A DNA stretch of 64,000 bases from positions 32,856 to 96,855 of the forward strand of contig JALQPE010000441.1 in the NCBI GenBank assembly GCA_030407315.1, in the 5' to 3' direction. Origin of the DNA: Asparagopsis taxiformis (taxonomy: Eukaryota > Rhodophyta > Florideophyceae > Bonnemaisoniales > Bonnemaisoniaceae). A program made the position numbers and the translations under genes. Below, piece after piece: positions 18,247 to 28,156 of the stretch. The notes beneath the pieces were generated by a model. It was not told where the DNA came from. It was given only the letters and a program-made list of their open reading frames with translations, and did not search any database. The number at the start of each line of letters is the position of its first letter. Position 1 is the stretch's first letter.

Positions 18247-19566
18247 GTGTCAAACGACCAGCGATTCGTCGCATATTCTCATTACGACAGTTGTGTTGTT
18301 TACATCGTTGACATTTGCAATGGAAATGTTTTACATTCGCTCCCAGATCTTGAGGAATGGGCGCTATCGTTTGCATCCGCTGAACAGGATGAGGCATCGA
18401 ATTCTTCGAGTTCCGGTGACTCGAGTAGTACGACAGAAGGTGACCTAGGACGGGATATTGGGACACTGTCGTTCAGTGCAGATGGAAACATTATCTCAGC
18501 TCATGCAGCAGCAAAGCCGAACCCATATGGCAGTATTCAATCAGTCGTCCATACGAAGTCCATGTCCTGGAATGTGCAGTCTGGAGAAGCGCTGGACGAA
18601 GCACAGCTCAACTGCGATAGTACCATAATGAGCAGCACCGAAACTCTTCACTTAGTATGCATCAAGGAGTTTGACCGATGGTCCTTCAAATATTCACCGA
18701 ATGTAACATACCGCCGAGGTGCATCATCTTCCATTATTGCCACCGTGGAAGGCGATGTGTATGGAGCCCATTACATCGCCGACTCATCCCGATTACACCT
18801 GCGATTACGGGGAAGAGGTATGTGCTACATCGATCTCATAACTGACAAAAACCAACTCCCGCCGCGCGATGAACCTCCTGTACCTTTCCTCCCCCTCCCA
18901 CCCCCACAACCAAACACAAGCACGGACACAGGCATCGGAGCAGATGAAGTCTACGACATCTTTATCAGCCACGCTGGTACTGACAAGTTCACCATCGCCC
19001 TACCGTTGTACAATCTACTCGTCGCACTCGGTTTCAAGGTGTTTCTGGACCGCGCAGAGCTGCGGCCCGGGGAGGATGCGCCTGAGAAGATGATCAAGGC
19101 GATGCGGACAGCGAAAATTGCAGTTGTGATCCTGTCGCCGGAGTATGCAGCACGGAAATGGACTCTGAAAGAGTTGATGTGCTTTGTGGAGCGATTCCGT
19201 GCTGGCGGCGAGCGGTCAGTGATCATTATTCCGGTGTTCTACCGGTTGACGCTGGATGACTGCAGAGACAAGAATACGCTGTTTGAAGTCGTGAACGATA
19301 GTGGGGAGAATGTGTTTGTGGCGGAAGGATTCCTGAAGTGGATGGCGGAGCAGCAGGAGCTGAGCATCGAGAAGGTGCTGAAGGTACTACAGTCGCTTCG
19401 GGGAGTGACTGGTATCGAGAACGAGGGGAAAGTGACGAATGGAGAGAGTGAAGAAGAGAAGGCGGCGCAAACACAATTTGTCGAGAAGATCCGGGACGCG
19501 ATCGTGGAGGCGATGGGTCGTCTGAAGAGTGGGCGGGCTGCGGGTCCTAGTAGTGCTCGTGGATGA
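18247..19566 (+). CDS. Last WD40 blades and C-terminal TIR domain
   Basis: Resumes the host frame directly after copia 1 (VSNDQRFVAYS follows PQPFA). Two further WD40-like blades include DIGTLSFSADGN and SMSWNVQSG. A Pro-rich hinge (VPFLPLPPPQPN) leads to a TIR domain from about 18940: YDIFISHAGTD, KVFLDRAELRPGED, AVVILSPEYAARKWTLKELMCF. The Glu in the LKEL block is at the position of the catalytic Glu of NADase TIRs, and the Asp/Arg surface looks intact. The protein ends in a charged helix and stops at TGA 19564-19566. GTG at 18247 is a codon of the interrupted gene, not a start. Confidence 0.85.
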   Translation: MSNDQRFVAYSHYDSCVVYIVDICNGNVLHSLPDLEEWALSFASAEQDEASNSSSSGDSSSTTEGDLGRDIGTLSFSADGNIISAHAAAKPNPYGSIQSVVHTKSMSWNVQSGEALDEAQLNCDSTIMSSTETLHLVCIKEFDRWSFKYSPNVTYRRGASSSIIATVEGDVYGAHYIADSSRLHLRLRGRGMCYIDLITDKNQLPPRDEPPVPFLPLPPPQPNTSTDTGIGADEVYDIFISHAGTDKFTIALPLYNLLVALGFKVFLDRAELRPGEDAPEKMIKAMRTAKIAVVILSPEYAARKWTLKELMCFVERFRAGGERSVIIIPVFYRLTLDDCRDKNTLFEVVNDSGENVFVAEGFLKWMAEQQELSIEKVLKVLQSLRGVTGIENEGKVTNGESEEEKAAQTQFVEKIRDAIVEAMGRLKSGRAAGPSSARG

Positions 19567-21973
19567 GAAATAGTAGAGTGAAAGGCAGAAAGATGATAAA
19601 GGACTTTTGCAAATGAAAAGAAGTGTGATGGGGGACGTAGGTCGGGGTAGTAGTAGTGCTGGAATTTATTAGGCTATGGCTGGAACGGACGAGCTGGGAT
19701 AATGGCGGTGTGTAATACAGTCGTTACGGTTCAAAATGCATCGGGATCGCTGCAACACGACATGTGGGTTTTGGGTTGCGTGAATGCTGTCAAGGTTGTC
19801 GTTACAGACCGGACGGGGCCGACACGTTCACTTGATGATTTCGTACACAGCTTGGAAACAGGCCATCCAACATGATCGGTCACACCCATGTACGCTCCGA
19901 CGCACTATGCATCCCTGCGTTGGGCGCAATCATGCGTTTGCCGGGGGGGGACAATCAACAGTTACATATCAAGAGGTACATGTGAGATTGAGACCACTGC
20001 GCAGCGAGGCGTACGCGCTGCTTGCAAACGGTATTGGACGATGATGCGGTCATAGGCGCGTAGGCACAGGATGGATGTTCACTTGGGATGGCGCAGAGAT
20101 GGGAAGAGGCGTGCAGTTTGTCAGTCGAGTTGTGAGTGATTGACATGGTGCGAGCGAGTAGTTCACTTGGGCGCACAGAGTGATTCCGAACCAAAGTGGT
20201 TGCGAAAATATGAAATCTGATTGTCTTCGGATATTTGAAGGCTGCAATTACGCTTGGACGATCGATGCAGTCTTCGTTTGCTCCGCAATATTGTCGTGAT
20301 GGATGAGGCTGCGCTGGTGCTTGTGCGCGATTGATGTTGGTGATGGTGATGGTGATAGTGGCTGCACATTTCCTGCGTGCATGCGTCAAGAGTGGGTGGT
20401 TGTGTGTACAGTGTCCTGGTCGAGCGGGCCGCCGCGTCGAGTCTGTACCAAATTGTGATACGCGATAACAGCGCTGAGGTGAAGTGCGTGGACCATTCTT
20501 CCCACCACCGAGTGCATCTGAGCGCGCGCACCGGCTGCGTCACATGACCGAATGTGTCGGTTGTGGCCGCTGAGTGTTGATGTCATTGTGCGGCTGCACG
20601 CGTTTCTCAGGTTCTGCACTGCGACACTTGCGCTTGCACGATCCATTCCACGCCACACTTTATTCCATCAACTCATGGTTGGATGCATTCGCTGTTAAAC
20701 TAGTTCAGTTCCACATATGCTACGCATACTCCATTCATACTTATAACCTGATATATCCAACAATTGTTGTTCGGGACCGGATCGACTGTCTGAACTGCAC
20801 CAGCACCATTGTTGTTCCGAGTACTACGACAGCGCGAAATTTACAACCACATGGTACTAGACTGCAAACATTGATGGCGTTCAATGTGTGGCAGCTTCAG
20901 TGGCTTCAGAGGCAATCACTCTGCAAGTGTCAGAAGAGGTGAAAGATGAGGGCAGTGCAAAGGGAGGGAGTAGAATACGTTTGTAGAAGAGATTGAGAGC
21001 ACGATCGTGGAGACCGGGATGTGGCTGGAAACCAGCAGAGGTTCTGATCCGTTGACGCACCCCGCGAATGCATTTATTATTGTGCAGTTACGATTCGTAG
21101 TAGGGCAAGTCGTGGAATGCGTATGGAATTATGTGGTACATAGACTGGAGGTAGTGTAACGATGTAGGGATGGGCAGAGTGTGCAGCAGAACAGTGCACT
21201 CGGACAATGCGCCCGTCTTCAAGTTGTGAGTAGCCATGCTTGGATGGGTTACTACTTGCTGGATGGAACAGATGTCCGCCTACGACTGCCGCTAGCGAAA
21301 CTGAAACGAAGGGACGCGGAACGCTATGTCGGCCAAAGTGCCCGTGTATGTGCAAACTACACTAGCGAGGGATGGATTGTCAAGTGGTTATCCACTCCAC
21401 TCCGCATGCAGAGATCTGAAATCTGTCTCGAAATTGTAGTCACCAAATAGATCAGTAGTGGACTTGGAATATTGCTGAAGACGAGCGCAACGCAGGTCGC
21501 AAACTACGCATGGGAACAACCAAGCCATTGCTGCATGATATCCCGCACAAATCAATTTCCTACCGCCTCACAGCCTGCGTCGGACGCACGGCTCGAACGC
21601 AAACGATGTGTCAGTACGCGCGTGCAGTCACAGGATGAAGAATCATTCCCTCTTGCAGAACTCCAGCACAACAGTGTAGGATAGATTTTGCGAGCGGAAT
21701 TTGGGGCTGCTGGTACCGTTCAGCTGTGGACTGCGAGTTGATCAGGTGATGGATGCTGCATACGGAGGGGGCGCTGTGAATGCAGTCATCGAGCGCAACA
21801 TGGCAGCATGTTTAGGTTGCGATTAGAGAGGATTTGGCGTCATTGCCAACGCCTGTTTCGTGTTTGGAACAATCGGAAAACGGCTACACACTGGGCGACT
21901 TGAGCTCGACTGGTGGTAGTGCTGTCTGAACTTGGTGAGGGCGGTGCTGGATCGGCAGTCAACGCTTGCTATT
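19567..21973. other. Intergenic region without a recognised gene
   Basis: About 2.4 kb of moderately AT-balanced sequence. Open frames are all under 150 codons, overlap on both strands and show no motif. A short GATGGT/GGTGAT microsatellite lies near 20336-20358 and a run of G near 19941. The first 200 bases are likely the 3' region of the TIR gene. I see no element ends here. Confidence 0.5.
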
Positions 21974-22438
21974 GCCCCTGTGGAAAGAACTGTTGTCCCT
22001 TGATAGTTTTACTGTGAAGATGGACGGACGACGGAGATTAAGTACTAGTCATGTCCTGTAATTACAATGGTGTAAAGTATAGAATTTCAAGACGCGCAGA
22101 AGATATTTTAACATCAAAACGATAGTGCAGGCACGATGAGCAGTTGGCGGGGACTCCTTCTGTATAGGGTACAGTACGCAACCCAAAATTGGAGGGGCAT
22201 CCCCTGTACCGGGGCTGGACTGGGATTGATTGAATCACGGCTGAAACTGCAATGGAAACTATCGACGGCGACATAACAGGACTGAGGCAATCGCCAAGCA
22301 GCACCCGATCACTGAAGCCAGGTCAAGGAGCAAGCAGACTCGCTTCCCAGCTCCAACGACCCGGACTGCATCGCGCTCCCCCCATAGATCCGTCTTCCGT
22401 TTCCGTTGAAAAAGCGTCTACGTCAAAATTATCTCACC

Positions 22439-23899
22439 ATGCCCCATCCTGCGGGAACTCCTAGCGCTGGACCAAGCAACAGTGCAGCCCGCAAGAGAAC
22501 CTTCCCAAGCATTAGTTCCGGGCGCGACGTCATTCGACCAAGAACAGCATCCATACTACCCCACCACGCAACCGAAATTGAAGTGCAGGCAGCACCGCCA
22601 ATGCAGCAAAATCAGACGTCCGGCACAATCGAAATCCCTTCTGTTCCGGCCTCCGCGCCTGCAATTGGCACAATGGAGATATCCTCTTTGCTTGGAATGA
22701 CCGATGACCAACTGACAAAGATATACAAAGACTCCCCTGAAAGTATTAAACAGCGTTTTACACTGAACAGATCGAAGCCACTGGAAACAGTTCTGCAAAT
22801 GCGTGACGAGTTGAGATCATCCGTTGAAACCCATATAGAGCAAGCAGACCGTGATGATCCAAACCGAAGCTTCTCTATGGTCATGGAAATGACCCCAACA
22901 GAATTGCTGGAAATGACAAAAGACAGACCCAGAGAGCTTGACAATTTGCTGCGTGCCGCGCGTCAATCTCACCACACACTGCCCGACCTGAGAGATGCAA
23001 GCTCTGATGCTGGTACTATGGGATTACTTGCAACTGCTCTTGCCTGGAAATTCAATGCAGTAAACGATCTTCTAGAAATTGAGGAGGAGAAAACAGAGAA
23101 GCTGCAGATGGAGATCGACAATGTGGTTCTCAACAATCGCCAACGCCGGTCAGGACAAGGTACAGTTTCCGTTCCTAGTGGATCACTCCTAGAGGCAAAT
23201 GACTCTGCCATGCAAATTGGTGGTGTTCCACTGTCAGGACCTCCAGTACTCCCCATCGATGACCTGGATTTTCAGACAGGACGGAGAAGTGCCCTGCGTC
23301 TACCGTCCCAGCTCCCCCAATACCCAACGCACGGCACTTCACCAATTTTGCTAGCAGTATCCGAGATTATTGGCCCGTCAATACTCTACAACTTCATCAA
23401 GCATGGTATGAACGTCGAACAGTACGTCCGCACACGCCCCTGCTGGCAGAACGGACAGCACCCCGAGCAGATCGAACTGGAAGCTCTCACACTCGCGAGG
23501 GCGTTACATCTCACCCTCATGCAGTACCCGTCGCCTACAGTAGCCATAATGTCATGCCCATGGATGGAAGTGGTCCTCCGTCGACTGTATACCGTCCTCA
23601 AGGTGGAAGAGACATACGTCAAAAACCCGCAACACACGCGGGCAGTGATTTGGGAGGGGTACAAACCCTCATTGGAAACTCAGAGGGACGATGGATTGAT
23701 AGTGCCGGTACTAGAAAATACAAGGATGCAGCATATTGCGGCAGAGACGCGCACCAATGCTGCAATGCTGCGAATGACACCGACACCGCGCCCTGGTTCC
23801 ATTCCTTCTGTAAGGAGTCGAAAACGCAACAACTACAGTCGCAGATACGGGGAGACACTAGCGAAGGAGAGCATTCCAGAGCCAAAGAGCCAACTATAG
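22439..23899 (+). CDS. DIRS 2 gag-like protein
   Basis: 486 residues from the ATG at 22439 (MPHPAGTPSAGP); upstream in-frame codons have no conserved counterpart. A basic Ser-rich N-terminus precedes helical segments (TDDQLTKIYKDSPESI, DLLEIEEEKTEKLQMEI). A strongly conserved C-terminal half follows (GGVPLSGPP, GRRSALRLPSQLP, GQHPEQIELEALTLARALH, SCPWMEVVLRRLYTVLKVEET, RAVIWEGYKPSLETQRDDG). It is paired with DIRS 1 at 8343-9830. The function is assumed to be particle assembly from its position and copy number. Its last 346 bases overlap the RT frame. Confidence 0.75.
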   Translation: MPHPAGTPSAGPSNSAARKRTFPSISSGRDVIRPRTASILPHHATEIEVQAAPPMQQNQTSGTIEIPSVPASAPAIGTMEISSLLGMTDDQLTKIYKDSPESIKQRFTLNRSKPLETVLQMRDELRSSVETHIEQADRDDPNRSFSMVMEMTPTELLEMTKDRPRELDNLLRAARQSHHTLPDLRDASSDAGTMGLLATALAWKFNAVNDLLEIEEEKTEKLQMEIDNVVLNNRQRRSGQGTVSVPSGSLLEANDSAMQIGGVPLSGPPVLPIDDLDFQTGRRSALRLPSQLPQYPTHGTSPILLAVSEIIGPSILYNFIKHGMNVEQYVRTRPCWQNGQHPEQIELEALTLARALHLTLMQYPSPTVAIMSCPWMEVVLRRLYTVLKVEETYVKNPQHTRAVIWEGYKPSLETQRDDGLIVPVLENTRMQHIAAETRTNAAMLRMTPTPRPGSIPSVRSRKRNNYSRRYGETLAKESIPEPKSQL

Positions 23900-26103
23900 T
23901 ACCACGCAAATACCGGAGCCGGACCTTTCCCCTTCACAGCCCCACCACTACATCAGACCCTCTCTCCGTTTCTGTACACATTGCGCTCAATTTACTATAT
24001 TCAGGGCAGCAAGCATGTGCACCTTTCACCCAGCCGCTAAGTTCTACTGCCAACCGAGCCGCTGAGTCGCTCTCCAATCGTCTAAAATTCTTAACGCCTG
24101 CTACCGAGACAGCTAACCCCTGTAAACTCACTTGCAGGCTCCCAAACTCGGTCACATCTCATCACGTTGCAACCGGGGAAGCGGAATGGGAGGCAGTACA
24201 CCTGCTGCAAGAAGCCACGGGGTCTCCCAAAATGGATGAACGTGGCACCTTCACGCTTCTTGACAAACAACGTGTAGATCTCCCTGCGTCGCCTCTCACG
24301 CCGCACCTTCGCTGGCTACATCTCATACCGGAACCGGTCTGTAGTTGGCTGAGAGACCCGGAATTACATTTTCTGTCCAACCCGATGCTACAGGCGCTCG
24401 ATTCGGCGGCTTCGCTACCCGGGCATAGAGTATATGCCATTACTGGCCACTTTCCAGCCATCATCGAAAAGGCTTACACAGCGGGGGTTGTGACATGGTC
24501 CGATCCATTATCAGAAACACAGGAGTATTGCGCAATGGCATCGAAAATAACGATGACTTCCTTTGCCGTTCGCAAGGACCAAAATCATGATAGGATGATA
24601 AGCTGGCCACGAGTACAAAACAGCTACATGCCTCAACCGCCCCACACTGAGCTTCCGTCTCCCGATATGTTTTCGTCCATTCGCGTCCCTGATTCTGCCA
24701 CATTATCCGGATTTTACTTTGATATTGATAACATGTTCCATAATATCAGGCTTCCCTCTGCGTTATCTCGACTTATGCCCTTGGCCCCCGTCAAAGCCAG
24801 TAGCTTATCTCCAGCAACCTTGCAGAAGATTGAAGAAGACTTTGGCCGGCCCATTTTGCTGTCAGAGAATCTCCGACCACTTCAAGCCACGTTGCCAATG
24901 GGCTTTAAATGGGCAGTATACATTGCTCATACTATCGCAGCAAGATGCATGCATCAGGCTTACGCCTTGTTCAGAGCATCGAATGCCGCCTTCGGGCAAA
25001 CTAGTACTGCGCGAATGATGCATCTGCGAAGAGGTGAAGGTCTCCTATCACTTCGTCTGGGGGATGCATTACTGCTGCATATTATTGACGATGTCAATCT
25101 AGTTTGCATCGGCTGGACGGAAGAGGCAGTGACACAATTTAACAGAATATGTAGGAATGTTTTCGTATTCTACGGTCTACCTCGAAAACAAGCGAAGTCT
25201 TCCCCGCTCAACCAAGTTATCCGAAAATCTATGCCCTTTATGGGATGGTCATTTCATCTCGAAACGCGGATCCTGCAGCCGCTGCAGAACAAACTACATC
25301 TAGCGGTTTCAGGCGTTTGGCGATGCATACTTTCGGCTGAGATCTCACACGATGAGCTGCGGGCTGCGATCGGTCGTGTCATTTGGATCTCTTTGGGTAT
25401 CCGCCCGCTCTTGTCGGTACTCCTGCATTCGTTTCATTACGCAAATGCAAGCAAGTGTTTCCCGCGACACCTCCCAGACGCAGTGAAAAAAGAACTACGC
25501 ACGATCGCTGGCCTCCTGCCACTCTCACACGTAAGCTTGAATCGTACAACGTGGGACACCGTGATTGCGTTCGATGCATCCAACGAGGCAGCTGGAGTTT
25601 GTTTCGCATCGGTACCAGTACGCATCATTAATGGATTCGAGAAGTTCGTGCTCAAGTCTCCGGACAAGCGTGACAAGCAGCAGAACTTGCACCTGGCAGC
25701 TCTGGTTCGGTGCACAAAATGGTCCACAGCTTTCTCACATAAGTGGAGCCGCGCACAGCATATCAATGCGCTTGAAGCACATGCAGCCGTGCTCGCCGTA
25801 GAATGGGCAGTCTCCCATCCAATCACAGGCAAACGCTTGTTTTTACTCTCTGACTCAATGGTGGCCATTGGAGCACTCCAGAAAGGCCGCTCCTCATCTC
25901 CTGATCTTGCCCTACCGTGTCGGCGCTTTGCCGCAATTGTCATCGCTCATGACCTCCAACCACTCTTCATCCACATCCCGTCTGATATTAATCCAGCCGA
26001 TTCTCCATCTCGCCTGCGTGTATCTGCGCAGTACCGCGCTCCGACCCTCGCAGCCCCAAACAGCCTGCCAACTTCGGACGCCCATACTCGGGCCAACTAC
26101 TAA
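23554..26103 (+). CDS. DIRS 2 reverse transcriptase - RNase H
   Basis: 849 residues from ATG 23554 to TAA 26101-26103. The first 250 residues are poorly conserved and overlap gag. RT proper spans about residues 300-640 with SGFYFDIDNMFHNIRL, LQATLPMGFKWAVYIAHT and the catalytic LLHIIDDVNLVC, followed by PRKQAKSS. RNase H starts IAFDASNEAAGVC, with Glu in NALEAHAAVLAVEWA and Asp in LLSDSMVAIGAL, and ends HIPSDINPADSPSR. All frames are open, so the enzyme could be functional. The start could instead rely on frameshifting from gag. Confidence 0.85.
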   Translation: MPMDGSGPPSTVYRPQGGRDIRQKPATHAGSDLGGVQTLIGNSEGRWIDSAGTRKYKDAAYCGRDAHQCCNAANDTDTAPWFHSFCKESKTQQLQSQIRGDTSEGEHSRAKEPTIVPRKYRSRTFPLHSPTTTSDPLSVSVHIALNLLYSGQQACAPFTQPLSSTANRAAESLSNRLKFLTPATETANPCKLTCRLPNSVTSHHVATGEAEWEAVHLLQEATGSPKMDERGTFTLLDKQRVDLPASPLTPHLRWLHLIPEPVCSWLRDPELHFLSNPMLQALDSAASLPGHRVYAITGHFPAIIEKAYTAGVVTWSDPLSETQEYCAMASKITMTSFAVRKDQNHDRMISWPRVQNSYMPQPPHTELPSPDMFSSIRVPDSATLSGFYFDIDNMFHNIRLPSALSRLMPLAPVKASSLSPATLQKIEEDFGRPILLSENLRPLQATLPMGFKWAVYIAHTIAARCMHQAYALFRASNAAFGQTSTARMMHLRRGEGLLSLRLGDALLLHIIDDVNLVCIGWTEEAVTQFNRICRNVFVFYGLPRKQAKSSPLNQVIRKSMPFMGWSFHLETRILQPLQNKLHLAVSGVWRCILSAEISHDELRAAIGRVIWISLGIRPLLSVLLHSFHYANASKCFPRHLPDAVKKELRTIAGLLPLSHVSLNRTTWDTVIAFDASNEAAGVCFASVPVRIINGFEKFVLKSPDKRDKQQNLHLAALVRCTKWSTAFSHKWSRAQHINALEAHAAVLAVEWAVSHPITGKRLFLLSDSMVAIGALQKGRSSSPDLALPCRRFAAIVIAHDLQPLFIHIPSDINPADSPSRLRVSAQYRAPTLAAPNSLPTSDAHTRANY

Positions 26104-26172
26104 ATTGGTTTGACAAGCCGCCTCGCATACCCCCGGCGACCTTCGACTCATAATTTCTATCGTACGGCGAGC

Positions 26173-27612
26173 ATGTCCTCAATGGCAGTCCTACAGAATT
26201 GTTGCAAGCACCCCCATATACTGCACAGTCCTACCTGCGACACCAATTTCATGTCAAACCTCGAGCAGAAAGCCGTAGAAATTTTTGATGTGTACCCGCT
26301 CGTCCGAGATACCATAGCAGCTTCAACAAGAGCAAAGTATCTGTCCGCGTTCAAACGTTTTCAGAGTAAAGTGGGAAGCTTACCTCCCAGCGCATACAAG
26401 CTGGATATCCTTCTCCGCGACTACATGCACAACGAAGCGATGGAAAATGCTTCTGCGGGGCGAAAACAAGACATGGCCAACCTCATATCACATCTTTCTA
26501 TTGTCGCGCCCGAACTGAGTCGCCTGCTTCCGCGAGCTCGCCGGACTCTGAAAGGCTGGCACAAATTAACACCACCAAAAGCAGCGTTACCGCTCACCCT
26601 TCATGTCCTGTTGGCAGTAGTTCATTATTTGAGGTGCAACAATCAACCTGCTGTAGCAGCAGCCCTCGCTACTGCATGGGGCGGCTATCTCCGGGCTTCA
26701 GAGGTTTTGAAACTAGATTGGGAAGATATCTCCTTAAGAGGAGATGTGAGGACAAAGCATCTAGCGGAATCGATCGTTGGAGTTAACGTGAAAGACGCCA
26801 AAACCGGACCTCTGCAATTTACTGCGATTCGGGAACCACTAGTGCTGTCTTTAATCCACCGCTATGCTGAAGCGTGCTCCCGTACTGGGTGCGCATTTCC
26901 TATTTGCTACTCTACGTATCTTTCGAAGCTTAAATCAGCCGCTAGCTTCTTCGGCCTCTCCGGGAAGCTTACTCCCCATTCTGCTCGTATCGGCGGGGCT
27001 TTGCATGACTACTGCCACGGCATGGCCGCGACTTCCATAGCGATCCATGGAAGATGGGAGAGTATTAAATCACTCCGTCACTACCTAACAAATGGGCGTG
27101 CTATCGTGCAGAACATGACGCTCTCCCCAATCCATGAGCAGATGATAACGAGATACGCACAAGCGTCCCGTGATTTTCTGGACAGCAATCAAGGATTCCT
27201 TGACACCGCACCCTTGCCAGTTCTCCCCAGCGGCAAAGAGCCGTCGCTTGCATTCAAGAAATATTTTGATACGCGTGATTCAGTCCATGGTGAGTACAGA
27301 GTCGGAAAAGACCCTCCATGGACCAAAATTGGGACAAATACACCGCCCAGTGATCCGATCCGACCCAAATCTACAACTACAACCATCCCATCCGCTCACT
27401 GTTTCCCTCCATGTAGGCTTAAGCGTTCATATCGCCAGCGAGACTGGAGCCTCGTATGCAAGACGAGTCATGGAGCCAAGCACCCAAACAGAGTGTCCCT
27501 CTATCAATTCAAGCAGAGGAAACTCGATGCCGGGCGAGAAAGGAAAAACCCTTCCAGTTTACTGGTGTCGCGCAACTCACGTCCCCGTAATTGGGACAGC
27601 GTTTGTCGCTGA
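26173..27612 (+). CDS. DIRS 2 tyrosine recombinase
   Basis: Follows RT after one stop, in the same frame. The first ATG with reasonable context is 26173, though the frame is open from 26110. The N-terminal SAM-like DNA-binding part is RAKYLSAFKRFQSKVGSLP. The catalytic domain shows the first Arg in WGGYLRASEVLKLDWEDI, HSARIGGA (HxxR) and GRWESIKSLRHYLTNGR, which carries the Tyr nucleophile. These residues define a tyrosine recombinase that closes and integrates circular DNA in DIRS elements. The last 130 residues (from about 27190) have no recognisable motif and may be non-functional extension. Confidence 0.85.
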   Translation: MSSMAVLQNCCKHPHILHSPTCDTNFMSNLEQKAVEIFDVYPLVRDTIAASTRAKYLSAFKRFQSKVGSLPPSAYKLDILLRDYMHNEAMENASAGRKQDMANLISHLSIVAPELSRLLPRARRTLKGWHKLTPPKAALPLTLHVLLAVVHYLRCNNQPAVAAALATAWGGYLRASEVLKLDWEDISLRGDVRTKHLAESIVGVNVKDAKTGPLQFTAIREPLVLSLIHRYAEACSRTGCAFPICYSTYLSKLKSAASFFGLSGKLTPHSARIGGALHDYCHGMAATSIAIHGRWESIKSLRHYLTNGRAIVQNMTLSPIHEQMITRYAQASRDFLDSNQGFLDTAPLPVLPSGKEPSLAFKKYFDTRDSVHGEYRVGKDPPWTKIGTNTPPSDPIRPKSTTTTIPSAHCFPPCRLKRSYRQRDWSLVCKTSHGAKHPNRVSLYQFKQRKLDAGRERKNPSSLLVSRNSRPRNWDSVCR

Positions 27613-28098
27613 GTATATTCGCCACCTCTGTGTGCAGCTACCACCGGATGGCACTACCTAGTTCCTCCGTTGAACATCGGTGGCGGAGCTTCCATCGCCT
27701 TTGAGCACGTTCCAAGGGCAGATTAGAAGAGGAACTCACTCAGAAAGGCGTCTCGTCGTCTGCCTACAGGTAGGCAATACACTTCCATTTCTATATCGGT
27801 TCATCGCTCTCATTGCGCTGCAACCATCTGAAGCCTCGTCGTCCACATCATCGAAACCCTCGTGTTTCGCTGCTCTCACGCAGAACAGAACCCGTCCGTA
27901 TACGGTACATGGGAATTGGGGGCCATTTGCTACATGCGCAGGCAGGGTTACACCTGAAGGACTACAGCACTCCTACCCCCCAGGTTTGGCCAGGTGAATT
28001 TCCCGCAAACCTTGCAGTAAAACTGCGTTCTTTAATTCCTTCGTCTCAAATTGTTAAGTGGTGTTCTGGGCCGAGAACGGTAGTGGTAACGATGTTAA
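27613..28098 (+). other. DIRS 2 3' terminal region
   Basis: Non-coding tail of DIRS 2. Its final 220 bases recur at 6149-6393, including ACCTGAAGGACTACAG and the terminus GATGTTAA. A short similarity to the DIRS 2 5' region (GTATA.GGTACA and AATTGG.GGGCAT words near 22160-22200) may reflect terminal repeat or circle-junction sequence. Confidence 0.55.
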
Positions 28099-28156
28099 AG
28101 TTATTTGTTAAGGAGTCTTGAAGTGGACGCGGTGCGTATAGGAAGTAAGTTATTTG

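Larger units (their letters stand above)
10451..19566 (+). pseudogene. NB-ARC - WD40 - TIR gene (NLR-like STAND protein), disrupted
   Basis: One intronless-looking gene interrupted by copia 1 at 13523-18242. Order: MGKCLSRP start (10451), Pro/Ser linker, NB-ARC (about 10800-11900), charged helical region, WD40 repeats on both sides of the insertion, Pro-rich hinge, C-terminal TIR. Removing copia 1 and one TSD copy joins the two halves in frame within the WD40 domain. Proteins with NB-ARC and TIR are known immune or cell-death switches: NB-ARC exchanges ADP/ATP and oligomerises, the repeat domain senses, and TIR signals, often by cleaving NAD+. Here the TIR is at the C-terminus, the reverse of plant TIR-NB-LRR proteins. 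Three lesions make this allele a likely pseudogene: a frame change between 10519 and about 10789, TGA at 11380-11382, and the copia insertion. Confidence 0.8.
22080..28098 (+). mobile_element. DIRS 2: complete-looking DIRS-like tyrosine-recombinase retroelement
   Basis: 6019 bp with three genes in order: gag-like, RT-RNase H, tyrosine recombinase. Ends are set by the split copia LTR: left TAGAATTTC, right GATGTTAA, with no target-site duplication. Lack of a TSD is the known behaviour of DIRS elements, which integrate with a tyrosine recombinase and not a DDE integrase. I found no clear long inverted terminal repeat by eye. The motif TTAACATC occurs near the left end and, as GATGTTAA, at the right end. 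Confidence 0.9.
21979..28110 (-). repeat. Copia 2 3' LTR, split by DIRS 2 (101 + 12 bp)
   Basis: Segments 21979-22079 and 28099-28110. The inner end reads TTA where the 5' LTR has TCA, as in copia 1. A further copy of the end motif, AGTTATTTGTCA, lies at 28148-28159 and overlaps the pol stop codon. Confidence 0.85.
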
